Positions 52,960 through 64,000 of a stretch of DNA of 64,000 bases are shown one piece after another. The notes below the pieces were generated by a model, which made no database searches, was not told the DNA's origin, and saw only the letters and a list, made by a program, of their open reading frames with translations. Made by a program: the position numbers and the translations under genes. Each line of letters begins with the position of its first letter. Within the stretch, counting starts at the first letter, position 1. The stretch comes from Sepiola atlantica (taxonomy: Eukaryota > Mollusca > Cephalopoda > Sepiida > Sepiolidae), in contig OY744525.1 in NCBI GenBank assembly GCA_963556195.1, positions 28,862,269 to 28,926,268 of the forward strand, read 5' to 3'.

Positions 52960-53312
52960 CATGTATAATACAACGTTTTAGAACGAAACACAATATCTTG
53001 CAAACATTATGTATTTTCTGTACAGTTTTGAATGCAAATACACAAGTATCTTCTGAACTTTGCTATAAGTTTTTATCAAACCAAACGACAGCTTTCGTTA
53101 ACAAAAGTGTATTGATTTCGTTTACAAAAAATAACAAATACATTCCGTATTATTTGGATTATTATGACCACTTTTCTCATCTTGGATGTTATTCTCACAA
53201 CGTGTCGGTCGAGGTAAACTTCGTCCTTCTTCAGATGCGTCTTGTCGATGAGGGGAATCTTTATGTCGAACCCGAGAATCTGTATGAAATTTCAAACAGA
53301 CCCCTTTATTGA
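52960..53312 (+). CDS. Candidate exon: signal-peptide-like segment plus Ig-like region (uncertain)
   Basis: The frame is open from 52950 to a stop at 53312. There is no ATG at its start, so if real it begins at an acceptor (e.g. TTGCCTGTAG| at 52959 or CGTTTTAG| at 52981). It reads a hydrophobic run ILQTLCIFCTVLNANTQ (signal-peptide-like), then SELCYKFL, three N-x-S/T sites, GCYSHNVSVEVNF and LLQMRLVDEGNLYVEP. The last block resembles the F-strand pattern 'L....D.G.Y' of Ig domains (known pattern), but the usual cysteine after the tyrosine is missing. No transposon signature. Low-to-moderate support. Confidence 0.3.
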
Positions 53313-53314
53313 AT

Positions 53315-53830
53315 CCCTCGGGGCAGATTGAGTCTGGCCCTTATGAATATAACGACCAGAGAATGATATAACGTAACCAAAACACAACAAGTTGGAAGAA
53401 ATAAATTAATATACATTTCGTGATATAAAGTAAGAGGAATGAGAGTGAACATAATTAGATAAATCTTTCAAGTTTTTATCAATTACACAAGTCGTATAAA
53501 TTATCTAATATATTTTTCTTAGCATTCTGTAAGTTTTTAATCGCTATAAGCCTTTCTGGCAGTTTGACTGAAGATAGTCAGACGAAATGCGGTTGTCAAG
53601 CCCAATGTAAACAAATTCTTGTTTGGCCGTCTTCGTAAATAATCAAATTCTACCCAATTTCGACAACCGTTACCTATCATCACGGTGTTATCTCACCATC
53701 CACCTTACAAAATACTCAACCCTTATCCTCGAGTAGCCTTTGGGCCTTGATAAGTAGCGAATCTTTAGGAGAAAAAATATCAAAACAAACACGGAAAGAT
53801 TAATTGTATTGAATATATATGAGTATATTA
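53315..53830. other. Unassigned sequence
   Basis: Nothing recognised. Confidence 0.3.
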
Positions 53831-54189
53831 TTTAAGGAGAGTATTGATTTACTCCTCTCCAGGAGTTAGGCACAAGGCCAGTTTTTATCTTACTCCCACA
53901 AGTAAGATGTGACCCAAGGTCGGGTCGGGAAAGTGAGGTTAAAAAATTGCCTGGGCAGCCCCGTCGGCATTCCCCGGTAGGGGCGCCTCAGACAGTAAGC
54001 AATAAACTTACTCCTCCCCAAAGAGGGGAGGCGAAGCCTGGAAGAGTGGACCTCCTAGAACTGCACAGGACAGACCCATAGACAGGCGTAAATCAAGACC
54101 CAAAGGCCAAGACAATACCAGTCTATGGGGTGCAGTATCCATCGAAACAGATACTACACTTTGATCTTAGCCTACATTTAAGGAGAGTA
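53831..54189 (-). mobile_element. U2-snRNA-headed SINE, type A, with 13-bp target-site duplication
   Basis: TTTAAGGAGAGTA at 53831-53843 is repeated at 54177-54189, delimiting a 333-bp insertion (53844-54176). On minus it starts GGCTAAGATCAAAGTGTAGT (U2 nt ~20 onward, so slightly 5' truncated). It runs through ACTGGTATTGTCTTGGCC, CTCCCCTCTTTGGGGAGGAG, CTGAGGCGCCCCTACCGG and ends CTCCTGGAGAGGAGTAAATC. The target duplication shows retrotransposition by a LINE-type mechanism. Repeat R5 continues directly to the right. Confidence 0.88.
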
Positions 54190-54375
54190 GAACGTGGACT
54201 TTGGATTTACTTTCAGCAGCCTCGTAATTCTCGCCTCTCTATTTCGTCATTTAGTTCTCACATTCAACGGCGATGTTTCTGACAAAAGGGGGGGGGAATT
54301 GCTGTTTTCTGGGTCGGAATCTATCTATCTAACACTTATCGTTGGCTATTTTTTTTTTACATTGAAGTAGTATTT
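54185..54375 (-). repeat. Dispersed repeat R5, copy 2
   Basis: Reverse complement of 39742-39905 (ACTTTCAGCAGCCTCGTAAT, GCGATGTTTCTGAC, ATCTAACACTTATCGT, ATTGAAGTAGT). The U2-SINE inserted at its edge. Confidence 0.65.
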
Positions 54376-54625
54376 TTTAGATCCTTACATCACGTGGTTC
54401 CATGCGTTCTCTGTAGCGGTTTCTATTAAAAAATATGAAGAAAAAAATAACCTGAATATTTCTCACTTCACAGGTAATAATGCGTGATTTTTATTGTTAT
54501 GGTTTATAGTCCTTATTTTAAGCCCCGAAAACATCTGTTGTATTTCCGATGTGCTTATAAAATAATGACAAAAACTAATATATAAAAATATAATGATGTA
54601 TCTGTATTTTCGGTGGCGGTGAACG
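54376..54625. other. Unassigned sequence
   Basis: Nothing recognised. Confidence 0.3.
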
Positions 54626-54627
54626 AG

Positions 54628-54666
54628 TGCGTCCCCTTTCTTCACGTTAGTGAGGAAAGAGGACGC
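54628..54666. repeat. Short strong hairpin 1
   Basis: TGCGTCC.CTTTCTTCAC pairs with GTGAGGAAAG.GGACGCA around GTTA. Confidence 0.6.
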
Positions 54667-54740
54667 ACGCACGAAAACTTACGGAGCAGTTTTCTCAAAC
54701 CCGATCTCAATTTAGATTTTGTATATAGAATAATATCGGC

Positions 54741-54780
54741 GTTTACAGGTGGATGCGTTAGTACGCATCGACCTGTAAAC
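54741..54780. repeat. Short strong hairpin 2
   Basis: GTTTACAGGT (54741-54750) pairs ACCTGTAAAC (54771-54780) and GATGCGT pairs ACGCATC around TTAGT; 17 bp of stem in 40 nt. Confidence 0.7.
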
Positions 54781-54784
54781 ACCC

Positions 54785-55568
54785 ATTCTGGGATAACGCC
54801 TACACTGTCAATGTAACCACACCTGTAGGGTCTATATTTCGCGACAGGGTATTTACATCTGCAGCTAAACATCTGAATAGCATAACCTTTTAAGATGACC
54901 TTGAATACATCAACAGTTATTTTATTTCTGATAATCAACCGTGTTTTCCTTCTGGCTTACTAGGTATCCGTATCAAGTATGTTAATTCCTGCCAGATGAC
55001 ATTTCCGGTACATCCGGGCCGGATATTCAACATATCGCTCGCAGAACATTGTGGTCACGACATCATGATTGTTAAATGTAGACTTCTGCAAACATGACGG
55101 CACTTGCTTTAACCTGATAACAAACATAACTATTTCATGTAAGGCTCGTGTAAACGTTGAATCAAGCAAAGAAGAAGGAAAAAGAGACCGCAAAAGACTA
55201 GTAAGTAAATCAAACGAAATAAAATAACATATTTTCTTTGGAAAGACCAAAAAACAAAAAAAAAAATATCTAGACAGGAATAGTTCGATACCGATTTCAT
55301 TTGTGCTCTTCTTTTTCAATGTTTTAGAGTTTTGTTTAACCTCCTCAGTTTTATATAAAAAAGATGAAAGTGATGGCAATTAAAAACGGAACGAAGACAA
55401 AATACGTGCCTCACATCGGCAATCGCAAACGGCGCGTTAATTAAAGGTCCAATCTAATTAGTGTCACAGATACGGCGGGAATTCACAAACAAAACTTCGC
55501 TTGATTAAATTGTCGAGATTCAATTACTTTTTGAAAATGGCAGCGCATATATAAATATATATTTTTTA

Positions 55569-55570
<2 letters not shown>
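54785..55570. other. Unassigned sequence with one long minus frame
   Basis: A 139-codon minus frame (55379-54960) is open. Its last third has ordinary protein composition and ends VEYPARMYRKCHLAGIN.., but I recognise no family, and the first half is Phe/Ser/Leu-rich. Not called. Confidence 0.3.
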
Positions 55571-55695
<125 letters not shown>

Positions 55696-55829
55696 ATAAA
55701 TTTGAGTCGGTCGGACTTTACCTGTAGGACCCGATGCGTGTGACAAATCGATACTTGATTCTGACTAACCTTTTCGGAATTTTCTACTACTATGTTTTTA
55801 GCACGTTTTTATTTTTAATTTTGTTTCAG

Positions 55830-55916
55830 TTAAGATTCTACCTGATAATAATTTGGCTGGCGGAGAATAATGATGAAGTGGATAGTTTCCTTTCTGACCT
55901 AAACAGAAGTCTGAGC
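55830..55916 (+). CDS. Candidate 87-nt phase-0 exon of an unknown gene
   Basis: Strong 3' splice site (T-rich tract, TTTAATTTTGTTTCAG|TTA) and good 5' splice site (CTGAGC|GTAAGC) are 87 nt apart. The only open frame is phase 0 at both ends and codes 29 residues: a hydrophobic LRFYLIIIWLAE followed by NNDEVDSFLSDLNRSLS. The other two frames contain stops. Domain not recognised; the hydrophobic start could be the end of a membrane segment. The splice signals are better than at any other site I found in the window, but neighbouring exons were not identified. Confidence 0.4.
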
Positions 55917-57654
55917 GTAAGCTCTTTTTATACATGAACGTTTCAGCATTTCTATTCATACTTCGTCTATCTGATAACTAATTACATGTGTTTAAATACA
56001 CATTGCACTATTTCCTTATTTTAATAACACTATGTAACATAATTTTCTTGTAATTTCCACTTATTCTTTCTAGTAAATGCTACTAGGGGTAAATTATTTT
56101 GAATAATACTATATCACTTAAGAATATAATGGACCTTGCGAATTGTTTATGTAGACAATTAGCAGTCGCTTCGATTACAGCATTTGTTAGATTTCACTTA
56201 ACAAATGCAATGTATTTACTTAAAAATAACAATCATTTTTTTTTTCAAATATTTTATGTGGTTATTATTAAACAAGTAACGGTTCTTACATTATTGCTTC
56301 TTTATATGTGTGCTTAGCACCCGATGCGTGGGGCTTAAAGTAGAATTTTGCCGATGCATATTGAGTTACCATTAATACTTTTCCATGATTAATATAACAC
56401 GATTCTTATAGTTACCTAACGACAGGGGTTATTTTGCAATAATAATGCATAGAACTGGAAGAAGGGGATTATTTAAAAATAACAATTGAAGAATTGGAAT
56501 GCAAAACGCTATACAATTAATGTCTTCAAATTGAGAAATGTTAACTTTAGAGTTCGACTAAAAGCTTATTGTTACTAAAAACAAAATAAATTATGAGAAT
56601 GTCATATTATGTTATACATCCTTTTGGTGTGTGATAACGTGTTAAAATGTAACATTTGTTCCAGTGATAGCCGACGATATTCAATTACCTTACTTAGACG
56701 CCGCTCTTATAAAATCGTAGCCGTGGGCTACCATCAGTGGACTTTTTCTCTTGTTCTAAACGGTCATAAATAACGTTTTAAGTTGAATTTAGACGGTTTC
56801 AAACTGATATAAATGACTGCACACTAAAGATAATTCATTTTTTTAAATCGATTTTTGTTAGATTTTGATTATTTTATGGTTTTCAGTAACTATGTAAAAA
56901 TTCAATTTTTACTAAACATTTAATTTTAATTAAAAAAATTATTCCAGCTAATTTTAATAAATTTTAATTATAAAAATTTTCCTGAAAAATATTTTATGTG
57001 ACTTTTAATTATTATTACTATTTGGTGCAAGAGAAACAGTCTATTGATGGCGGTACACGACCACGAATTCGGAACAGCGGCGTTTAGGTAAGATAATTCA
57101 ATATCGCCTGCTCGTCTCACAATTTTTTTGAAATGGCGTTTATCGCGTTGTGCATTCGAACTATTTCTTTATAAAACATTACGTTTTCGGTTGTTGTGTG
57201 AATCTCTTGAGGGGTGCGGCTTAAAATGTACTATTACCGATTCACATTCAGCTAACATTTCTCAAATTTTTCATTCAGTACGTGTAATATTATTCCATAA
57301 TAATTAGGAAAACTCTAATTTCTTTTTGTTCACGTTTGTTCAACCCAAACATGACGTAAGAGGGTCCTGTGATTAGGGATCATATTCATAGGGGCATCAT
57401 CAGTAGTAATTTGTCTAGCAGCATCTTTTCTTACCAGGTAGAGGAAGTCCACCGTTTTTGTGGTTTTGGTTTTCGCGGTTAAAATCGTGACGCCTTACAA
57501 CTGTACGTACACACGATGCGGTCTAAACTCACGACTCCAAACTATGACATTGACAAATATGAATTTTTACCGTCAGTAGTTATTCGACAAATAAGTCAGT
57601 AAAATTTACTGCAATGCCAACATTTGAAAAATATAGAAATAATGTGAAATATAT
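55917..57654. other. Unassigned sequence
   Basis: A GGGGCTTAAAGTAGAATTTT..CCGATGCA block at ~56330 is loosely repeated at ~57212; otherwise nothing. May be intronic if the exon at 55830 is real. Confidence 0.3.
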
Positions 57655-57815
57655 AATGACATGATATTGACACCAAAATGTTGTCTAGCACCAGACAAAT
57701 GAAACAGACCGTAAAAATATATCTTACAGAAATATTATGTTTTTTGGGGAAATGTGAAAAATTTAAAATAATAAAATAAAAACATGGTTATTGGAATATA
57801 ATATGAACCTGACAT
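57655..57815 (+). repeat. Dispersed repeat R4, copy 2
   Basis: Matches 35560-35725 (GATATTGACACCAAAATGTT, AGACAAATGAAACAGACCG, GGTTATTGGAATATAA). Confidence 0.7.
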
Positions 57816-57843
57816 ATATATATATATCAATATATATCAATAT

Positions 57844-57901
<58 letters not shown>

Positions 57902-57913
57902 AGAGAGAGAAAG

Positions 57914-57977
<64 letters not shown>

Positions 57978-57990
57978 AGAGAGAGAAACA
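57814..57990. repeat. (TA)n/(GA)n compound microsatellites
   Basis: Two TA arrays each followed by AAAGAGAGAGAGAAA. Confidence 0.97.
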
Positions 57991-58140
57991 GAAGATCAGA
58001 ACAACATCGGTATCGTCCGTTTCAAATCCAAAACAAAAGTGAGTTATAATATGTCTCTTTACTAGACCCTCTTCACCATCTGTTCATGTCTGCTTTCCCG
58101 GAAATAGCGGCTTCCACTAACCTTACATACACCCCCACCC
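57991..58140 (+). repeat. Copy of the 35.2-kb hairpin arm and flank
   Basis: AACAACATCGGTATCG and GTTTCAAATC match the 35178-35210 arm; CCACTAACCTTACATACAC matches ~35393-35415. Confidence 0.5.
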
Positions 58141-58142
58141 CT

Positions 58143-58145
<3 letters not shown>

Positions 58146-58199
<54 letters not shown>

Positions 58200-58215
58200 A
58201 TATATATATATATAA
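58146..58215. repeat. (TA)n microsatellite
   Basis: TA run with a TGTG interruption. Confidence 0.97.
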
Positions 58216-58729
58216 AACATAAAAATTCAGAGATATTATTCAGTAATATATCCGAGTCGATATTACTCAATAATAAAAATGTCATTAGTGAAGAAAATAT
58301 GAAATCATATTCCGGAATAAAGCTATAATTTTTAATAATCACTATGAAAGTGAAATAAACTGTAGACATATTCATAAACTAAAATTGTGTGCGATAAATA
58401 CACGTTGTTTTAAATAAATTAAGTATAAAAAAATGATTAGAAGCGTATTTCACAATAGTAAAAAAAATAAACAGAGAAGAAATGAATAATTAACTATATT
58501 TCAAATGTGATTGCCCTCATTGGTTAAACACCATCATTTTTGCATTCCGTTTAAGGAGGTATATTTATATCTGTTGAAAAGCCACATTTTTATTTTTTGA
58601 TTCTTTTTCTGTTTATTGATATGACTACATTTGATAATTATGCATGTTTATATAAAACTAGAAGTGAAGAATAACCTTTCTATGTACAACACAGGTTTGC
58701 ACCACTTTTAGGTTTCCTTGCGAAGATGA
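58216..58729. other. Unassigned AT-rich sequence
   Basis: Nothing recognised. Confidence 0.3.
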
Positions 58730-59240
58730 AAATCAAGATATTACATTATGCTACTAAATATTGTTGCCGAGAATCTTTATTTTATTTTTTATCAAAATAA
58801 ATAAATAATTTTGATTCTTGAAAATGTCTCACATTTTATGCTTAAACTTAAGGGGTCTTAAGAATATATTGTAATTCACGGAATCTTGATTAATTGCTGT
58901 CTCACGACGAGGGATCAAATTCAACGCACATCTTATACATTTATATTTTCAATATGGGATGTTGTGCCAATATTGTACTACCTAAACATCATATAAAATA
59001 CTCGGAAGTAACTATAATTTGAGGAACATTTATTAGTTAATGCTTAATATTTATTGTTAAATATTATAAAAAGCAGAGACATCTGAATTTTCACAAAAAA
59101 GTCACTCATTTTTACTCTTTTTTCATGAATTTATTAAACTAAATATAGTCCACATTTGAAACCTTAATGCCTAGAAGCTGTGCTGCAAAATTGATAACGA
59201 TCTGTTTATTAGTTTAGGAGTTAATTCATATACACACACT
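58730..59240 (+). repeat. Dispersed repeat R1, copy 3
   Basis: Longest copy; shares CTTAAACTTAAGGGGTCTTA, TTGTGCCAATATTGTACTAC, TTTGAGGAACATTTATTAGT and AAGCTGTGCTGCAAAATTGA with copies 1 and 2. Confidence 0.65.
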
Positions 59241-59368
59241 TAACTTTATCAAAATAGAAATAGACGGTACTATTGATTTACAATTGAACTCAATACAGTA
59301 TTCTATGCTGGAAGTTTTTTAAAGTTTTATTCTTTAAAACGTACCAGTAAAAATTAATAAACAGAATG

Positions 59369-59370
<2 letters not shown>

Positions 59371-59426
<56 letters not shown>
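59371..59426. repeat. (TA)n microsatellite
   Basis: About 27 TA units. Confidence 0.97.
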
Positions 59427-59427
<1 letters not shown>

Positions 59428-60680
59428 AATATCTTACTTGTAATGTTTTTTAGAAAATAGAGTTTTTTTCAATGTCTTTATAATTTAGTCATATTCTCTC
59501 ATTTAGTAATCACACTAGACATTAAACGAAAGAGACAAAAGCATAAAAAAGCTCCTGCAAATACTTGTCGCTGCACCACGACTCAGCACAGCCAGCTAGA
59601 AAAAATATCTTCGAATATGTATTTACTTTTACCACCCCATATTCTATATATTATTGCACCATATAATTCCTTTTTATTTTTTAACACCTGTTCATTTATA
59701 CAGACATATTTGGAACTAAGTCTTGTGGATATGAAGCTGATTCAGTGAGTTAAGCATGACGGTAACAACAACCAGTCACGCATCGGCAATCATCTTCCAT
59801 CATCAAACACGAGACTACAACAATACGGCAATTTGCATGCGATTATATGGGGTCTATATTATAAACTGCAGGTTTTGTAGAGGCTAATACATTGAAAAAA
59901 AAACGCCCACAAAAGGATTAAGAAGGGCATGTTTTCTGCGTTAAAACATAGAAAAATTCCACACCGGAATATTGAATTGCCCATGGATACCACTGAAAGA
60001 ACCCTCAACAATTTGAAACAAAATAAGCCAAAAAAGCGATGCTAATAGATTCCAGTATTCTGGAATTCATAAATATATATATATATATATATTATTTAGG
60101 TATGTGTATGCGTAGATGAATATGTTACTATAGAGAGAGAGACATAGGCTAGCGTGTGTATATTTTTATTTATATATGTATGAGTGGTTTGACTTCTGTC
60201 CATATGCTAATAAAGGTATGTGGTCAAAGGTTCTGACTGAGACATGCGTGGAATTATGACCGGGATGAAAAGTAATCATAAAAATAAAACAAATTCATCG
60301 GGAAAGCAAAAAAAGTGTCGCAATACGTATGTATATTTTATAGATAGTGTGAGTTTATAAATACGTAATTTTGTCTGCGCCGATACATACTTTAGCTCCT
60401 TCCCTTTACTTCCCCTTCTTCCGAAAATGCAAAATAAAACAAAACGATGTGCAAGATGGATGAAGCTGGATTCCGAATGAGATTGCAGCTGAAACATGTA
60501 TGTATATATGTAAGAAATAATGTTTGTATAAATAAAATAAATTTATAAATATATATATATATATATATATAAACATATGTGTATATTTATATATGTGGTG
60601 TAAACCATAACCCCAATTACTACGTTCTGTCAGGTCGAGAATTCATTTGAATCATTAGTTAAGTCAATCGACGACATTAT
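59427..60680. other. Unassigned sequence
   Basis: Short TA runs at 60070-60092 and 60548-60571; no gene recognised. Confidence 0.3.
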
Positions 60681-60859
60681 TGTAGGTGGTTTTGTCAGCC
60701 TCAATGTTGCATTTCTTACGCATGCGAATTAGCTCATTCCTAGCATAGCCTATTTTAGCTAAGGCTAAGGCTAAAATAAGGCTAAAATAGGCTATGCTAG
60801 GAATGAGCTAACTCGCATTCGTAAGAAATGCCACATTGAGGCTGACAAAACCACCTACA
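60681..60859. repeat. 179-bp palindrome from the Penelope-like coding region
   Basis: 60681-60759 (TGTAGGTGGTTTTGTCAGCC at its outer end) is the near-perfect reverse complement of 60781-60859, with a ~20-bp spacer (AAGGCTAAGGCTAAAAT). The right arm is the start of the readable Penelope-like sequence, so the left arm is an inverted duplicate of it. Confidence 0.92.
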
Positions 60860-61450
60860 GTGGGAAATTCCAACAGGTACTAGAGACCAATGGATACTCT
60901 ACATCCATCATTGAACACCTTAGGAAACCCCGGAAAACCCGAAGACGGACGCAACACGCTCTTTCCAACACCTGCTTCCTGAAGTTGCCACATTTCAACG
61001 ACAGGATCGCCACAGCTATCCGCAAAGCTATAAGGAAGGAAAAACTCGATATTCAACTAACACACACCGTTCCTTCTCTACGACAACAATTGACAACACG
61101 GAACACCAATTACAACAATACTCCCTGCACCCTAGCGAACTGCCCCATGAACACCACAGACAAATGCCACCGTACTTACACTGTATACCGTTAACAGTGC
61201 ACCACATGCAACAAAATATACATTGGTAGTACGGTGAGACCCCTACATATTAGAGTCAAAGAACACCTACAAACACGCACCTCTTCCTTCCACAAGCACA
61301 TACATGCATGTGGCAACACCAGCAAATCATTCAAGATTGATATCCTAGCTACGGAGAGAAACGTTGGCAACCTTCGGTAAAAGAATCGATACTTATAGCA
61401 AAACTATCTCCGCAAATAAATCACCGACTCGAATTAGGATCTTCATTTCT
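60797..61450 (+). pseudogene. Penelope-like element: C-terminal RT linker and GIY-YIG endonuclease
   Basis: Reads NELTRIRKKCHIEADKTTY, then FLKLPHFNDRIATAIRKAI, KLDIQLTHTVPSLRQQL, CTLANCPMNTTDKCHRTYTV, a stop at 61192-61194, then CTTCNKIYIGSTVRPLHIR and VKEHLQTRTSSFHKHIHAC. In the GIY-YIG fold of Penelope-like elements the 'Y.V....C..C...YIG.T.R.L..R..EH' stretch carries the nuclease core and a Cys-rich zinc-like motif precedes it (family knowledge). The stop falls inside the GIY-to-YIG segment and another follows near 61380, so it is broken. The RT core is absent upstream, replaced by the palindrome. Typical 5'-truncated copy. Confidence 0.8.
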
Positions 61451-62960
61451 AGTCTGATATAGTTTTACATCTGACTCTTGTTGTATTGATTTTATCTTAA
61501 TTTAACCCTTAAATGAATAATAAAAACTAATAATCTAACAAAAACATCACCTTATAATAATAACAAATAATATAACAACATAGGTCAAACACTCACTTAA
61601 CAAAAAAAAAATAATAATAATAAATAAATAAACTGCGGAAAAAAGATTAAATAAATAAATAATAAATAAATAAAAAATAGATAAAGATAAATAAATAAAT
61701 AAATAATAATAATTAAAAAAGGATAAATAAATGGTTAAGTACAATAAATAAGTAGATAAATAATAAATAAATAAAAAATTAATAGAAAATATGAAAGAAA
61801 AATAAAAAAAAATATTAAAGTCTATAAACTAATAATAGTAATAACTTAACCAAACAAAAAGATTAACTATAATAATATAATAATAGTAACAATAATAATA
61901 ATAGCAACAACGACAACAACAACAATAATTATAATAATAATGGATGAAATACCGGAACCACCCCAGATAACATTAATAATAATAATTAAAAAAAAAAGAA
62001 GGGGGAAAAATGAGAAAAAAAGGAATGAAATATTTATTATAACAAGATTTTAGCCTAACAATTAGAAGTAACTAATTTATAAGCGACGTAAACAACAAAT
62101 TAACTGAATTACCTCCCTTTCAGTGTTGTCTTAGCGGTACACGAAATATAATATTGAATTAATTAATGAAATATACATATTTAAAAATAGAATAAAATAA
62201 ATAAATAAACTAAATATTAATATCCACAATAATTTAAAACGAACAGAGAATGCAATGTTTAATGACAGTATTAACCGACATATTAATTTAAACGAATAGA
62301 CTTGATTTAAAAAAGAAAGATTTAGATTAGAATTTAAAATTTAACGACAAAAAAAGGAAAGATCCTAAAATGTAACAACAAACAAACAAAAAAGTTTAAT
62401 AAAGTAAATAGATGAATAAATAAATTAGATAAAAAGTAGATAAATAAAATATTAATAATAAAAAAAAAATAATAAAATAAATTAATAATAATTTTAAAAA
62501 AAAAAGTTTATTTTATTTTTGAATCTGGTTTGGTATCTAAATTTAACTGGTATTTTCTGCGAGACTAAATCTTACAGCTACCTTCATTTGCTCGCTTGAA
62601 CTTGAGTTGAACACGGTTCTGAAGAAGAGAAGAAGAGTTCCCGAAAATTAAAAAAAATATATTATATCATACGGAATTTCCACCAGACCATCTTGATACA
62701 GGTATTACATAACATTGTAACATTGTGTAGATAGACAGATATATATGTGTTTTGAAAGGGAAAACAACAACAACAAAAAATAATAATAAATATATATATA
62801 TGTGTATGTACACATTGTATTAAGGTTGAAACTAATTCATTTGTTCCACCATTATATGTCTTATTTGCTCCAACTTGTCTCTATCCGTCACACCTCTGCA
62901 TTGTATTGCCTTCTAAATATCACATTTCTATATACCAATAAACAATGCTTCAAGCAAACT
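61451..62960. repeat. Long A/T low-complexity tract ((AAAT)n, (ATAA)n, (AAC)n)
   Basis: From ~61540 to ~62510 mostly imperfect AATAAATA/ATAATA repeats with an AACAAC stretch near 61905. It directly follows the Penelope-like relic. The segment 62520-62960 is ordinary unassigned sequence. Confidence 0.8.
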
Positions 62961-62969
62961 ACATAAACC

Positions 62970-63085
<116 letters not shown>

Positions 63086-63404
63086 GGCGTTGATCACTTA
63101 TGTAAATCCCCTCATGCCGCAAGCTCATCGAGAGTTTCATCTGAAAATGCAATTATTATAATATTTTATGTTTTCAAATGATGAATAACTTATCAATACA
63201 AATCAAAATATCGATTTAAAAACTTTGAACTCCAGTGTCCAGACTCCGACAATCATGTGAATTATAAAGTTTTATTTCTTATCCGTGTAAAATCATTTTA
63301 ATGTTGTTTTTCCTTTTTTTCTGTCTGTCGTTGTATCCCGTATCGTTATTTGCATTTTTGATCATTACGTTGTTTGACTTTTTTGTTTTCCCAATCTATA
63401 GATT
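63086..63404. other. Unassigned sequence
   Basis: Nothing recognised. Confidence 0.3.
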
Positions 63405-63512
<108 letters not shown>

Positions 63513-64000
63513 TGTCTGTTTTGTTTAATATTCCAAATTTTAAAACACATGTCTGAAGAAATCATGCCGATAAGCCTTCGTTAATGAGAACGAAGACATG
63601 GATCGCATACAATGATTAAGAAAAAAACAGAGCATCAGTTACGATGATAAATATGCAATCAAGTTACGATCGTGTCGTCGTCATAGAAATGGTTATAAGA
63701 AATTAGGATCATTAGTATAAAATATTTCTAAATAAATGTTTATTATATTTCTGGATATGTGAAAGAAGTCTCCAAAAACTTTTTTAAATTAAAATTCTAA
63801 TCGTTAATATACAGTTTTTTTAAAATAAAAATTCTCTAGATGTTTGATAGACCTCTTGATATTAAATATTAAGAGTTGCTAGCAGAAACATTATCGTTAA
63901 AATTAAATTCATTAAAAAATAGATTTTCGAAACTTCAATATTCTAGTATGTTTACAAAACATATACATTTAACAAATTCTTTTTAGCATAATTCACCCCA
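63513..64000. other. Unassigned AT-rich sequence
   Basis: Nothing recognised. Confidence 0.3.

Noticed and set aside
54960..55379. 139-codon minus-strand ORF as a gene
   Set aside because: First half is low-complexity and no domain is recognisable; the C-terminal third looks more protein-like but lacks convincing splice sites.

Overview
This window reads as eukaryotic, animal-type intergenic DNA, most likely from a lophotrochozoan and plausibly a cephalopod mollusc (inference). It is AT-rich and full of long (TA)n arrays. It carries decayed animal retroelements of several classes (non-LTR LINEs, Penelope-like elements, a Helitron, tRNA-, U2- and 5S-derived SINEs). I see no operons, no bacterial-type genes and no intact long host gene. 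Nearly every open frame is short and arises from simple repeat or repeat bodies. I ran no database search; all family calls come from reading motifs.

Layout. 0-5 kb: a decayed LINE ORF2 (RT active-site motif at 464-475, C-terminal domain near 1.5-1.8 kb), purine-rich simple sequence with a ~180-bp tandem block, and a U2-snRNA-headed SINE. 5-9 kb: TA arrays carrying ribozyme-like elements and palindromes. 9.2-12.1 kb: an array of ~108-bp repeats interrupted by a tRNA-derived SINE with a 12-bp target duplication. 12.8-14.6 kb: a foldback ribozyme-like element and a second LINE relic. 15-20.7 kb: SINE fragments and a mobile-looking element with 127-bp internal repeats. 21.9-24.1 kb: a third LINE relic with endonuclease and RT. 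24.75 kb: a 5S rRNA-headed fragment. 26 kb: a 400-bp foldback. 32.4-33.85 kb: 374-bp units in head-to-head and tandem order.

33.9-37.2 kb is the most interesting block. Two unrelated tRNA-like (Pol III promoter) elements each carry a hammerhead self-cleaving ribozyme motif right after box B, and each lies as a tandem dimer (343-bp and 396-bp periods). This is the arrangement expected of retrozyme/Sm-alpha-like elements that make monomeric and circular RNAs. A third, more divergent hammerhead-like family lies at 5.4, 5.8 and 12.9 kb.

40.4-44.9 kb: a Helitron replication initiator on the minus strand, with zinc-finger N-terminus, HUH motif and paired tyrosines. It is broken by two in-frame stops and a ~1-kb nested insertion containing a U2-SINE. 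47.3-48.6 kb: Penelope-like remnants inside inverted repeats. 49.9-52.2 kb: a 34-bp minisatellite with a 746-bp higher-order period. 49.6, 53.0 and 55.9 kb: isolated candidate host exons. 60.7-61.4 kb: a Penelope-like GIY-YIG endonuclease relic next to a near-perfect palindrome. The remainder is AT-rich sequence in which I recognise nothing.

The elements interact mainly by nesting: SINEs in satellites, a SINE in a Helitron, and ribozyme elements beside TA arrays. The autonomous LINE and Penelope relics are the plausible past source of reverse transcriptase for the non-autonomous ones (inference).
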